This document shows, piece after piece, positions 6,244-6,499 of a stretch of 6,499 nucleotides of DNA. A program made the translations under genes and the position numbers. Origin of the DNA: Candidatus Bipolaricaulota bacterium (GTDB lineage: Bacteria > Bipolaricaulota > Bipolaricaulia > M55B111); contig JAGXLQ010000079.1 of the NCBI GenBank assembly GCA_018334595.1, forward strand, positions 1-6,499, given 5' to 3'. Every line of letters begins with the position of its first letter. The stretch's first letter is position 1. The notes below the pieces were generated by a model. That model was given only the letters and a program-made list of their open reading frames with translations, was not told the DNA's origin and did not search any database.

Positions 6244-6499
6244 ATGACAAAGACAGGTAGTTTGACGGAAACAAGGAGAAAGACGTTAGTTAGGTTGACG
6301 GCCGTTACGATCCTAATTTTACTCGCGAGTTTTGCGGCAAACGCGGGGGAGATGACCGGGCGGGAAGTGATTGAAACAGTCTATAGCCAAGCAACCCCGG
6401 AAACGGTAAAAGCCACCCTGACGATGAAGCTAATCAACAAGGACGGGGAAGAGAAGGTCCGGGAAATGGCAGCGTGGCACAGAGGGGACGACTGTTCAA
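6244..6499 (+). CDS. Outer membrane lipoprotein-sorting (LolA-like) protein, 5' part
   Basis: The first 85 codons of a gene that runs off the right edge. The N-terminus has arginines and lysines (11-17), a hydrophobic core (about 18-31) and a probable signal-peptidase site after AANA (31-34), so the protein is exported. The mature part begins EMTGREVIETVYS and continues ATLTMKLINKDGEEKVREM (57-75), the characteristic opening of the family annotated 'outer membrane lipoprotein-sorting protein' (the PF17131 type, related in fold to LolA/LolB). Such genes often follow MMPL/RND transporters, as here, suggesting that it receives or carries a hydrophobic cargo across the periplasm. The start at 6244 is preferred because AGGAG (6231-6235) is eight bases upstream; ATG at 6238 in the same frame is too close to it. 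A cysteine at residue 84 is the only one visible. Confidence 0.85.
   Translation, partial: MTKTGSLTETRRKTLVRLTAVTILILLASFAANAGEMTGREVIETVYSQATPETVKATLTMKLINKDGEEKVREMAAWHRGDDCS

Noticed and set aside
6285..6300. A further GTTAGT inside the LolA-like gene as a third operator
   Set aside because: It is a single half-site within coding sequence with no matching second half.

Overview
The window reads as chromosomal DNA from a bacterium of moderate GC content with good Shine-Dalgarno sites in front of almost every gene. Two sigma70-type promoters stand out: TTGACT-N17-TATGAT before the glucose-6-phosphate dehydrogenase gene and TTGAAA-N17-TATCAT before the TetR gene. These, the secretion signal on the last gene and the gene families present favour a bacterium over an archaeon. 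AGG/AGA arginine codons are common and the large extracytoplasmic loops of the transporter are rich in Asp and Glu, which could fit a salt-adapted organism. I cannot name a lineage from the sequence alone.

Layout, all genes on the + strand. (1) 1-173: the 3' end of an unidentified gene. (2) 270-749: a flavodoxin-family electron carrier. (3) 750-1216: a 467-base gap that starts with a predicted folded RNA and ends with the promoter of the next gene. (4) 1217-2560: glucose-6-phosphate dehydrogenase (zwf), entry enzyme of the oxidative pentose phosphate route. (5) 2633-3196: a Maf-family nucleotide pyrophosphatase resembling the YceF subgroup, 72 bases behind zwf. (6) 3281-3868: a TetR-type repressor with its own promoter. 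(7) 3942-6227: a 12-helix MMPL/RND-superfamily transporter (HAE3-like). (8) 6244 to the end: the first 85 codons of a secreted LolA-like 'outer membrane lipoprotein-sorting' protein.

The right half forms one unit: regulator, RND transporter and LolA-like partner. Near-identical AT-rich palindromes lie at 3241-3262, over the expected transcription start of the TetR gene, and at 3884-3905, directly before the transporter gene. The simplest reading is that the repressor controls both itself and the transporter/partner operon by binding these sites. The cargo is unknown; the family suggests lipids or other hydrophobic molecules. The left half holds redox and housekeeping genes with no clear functional tie to it. 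No mobile element, CRISPR array, tRNA or rRNA was seen.
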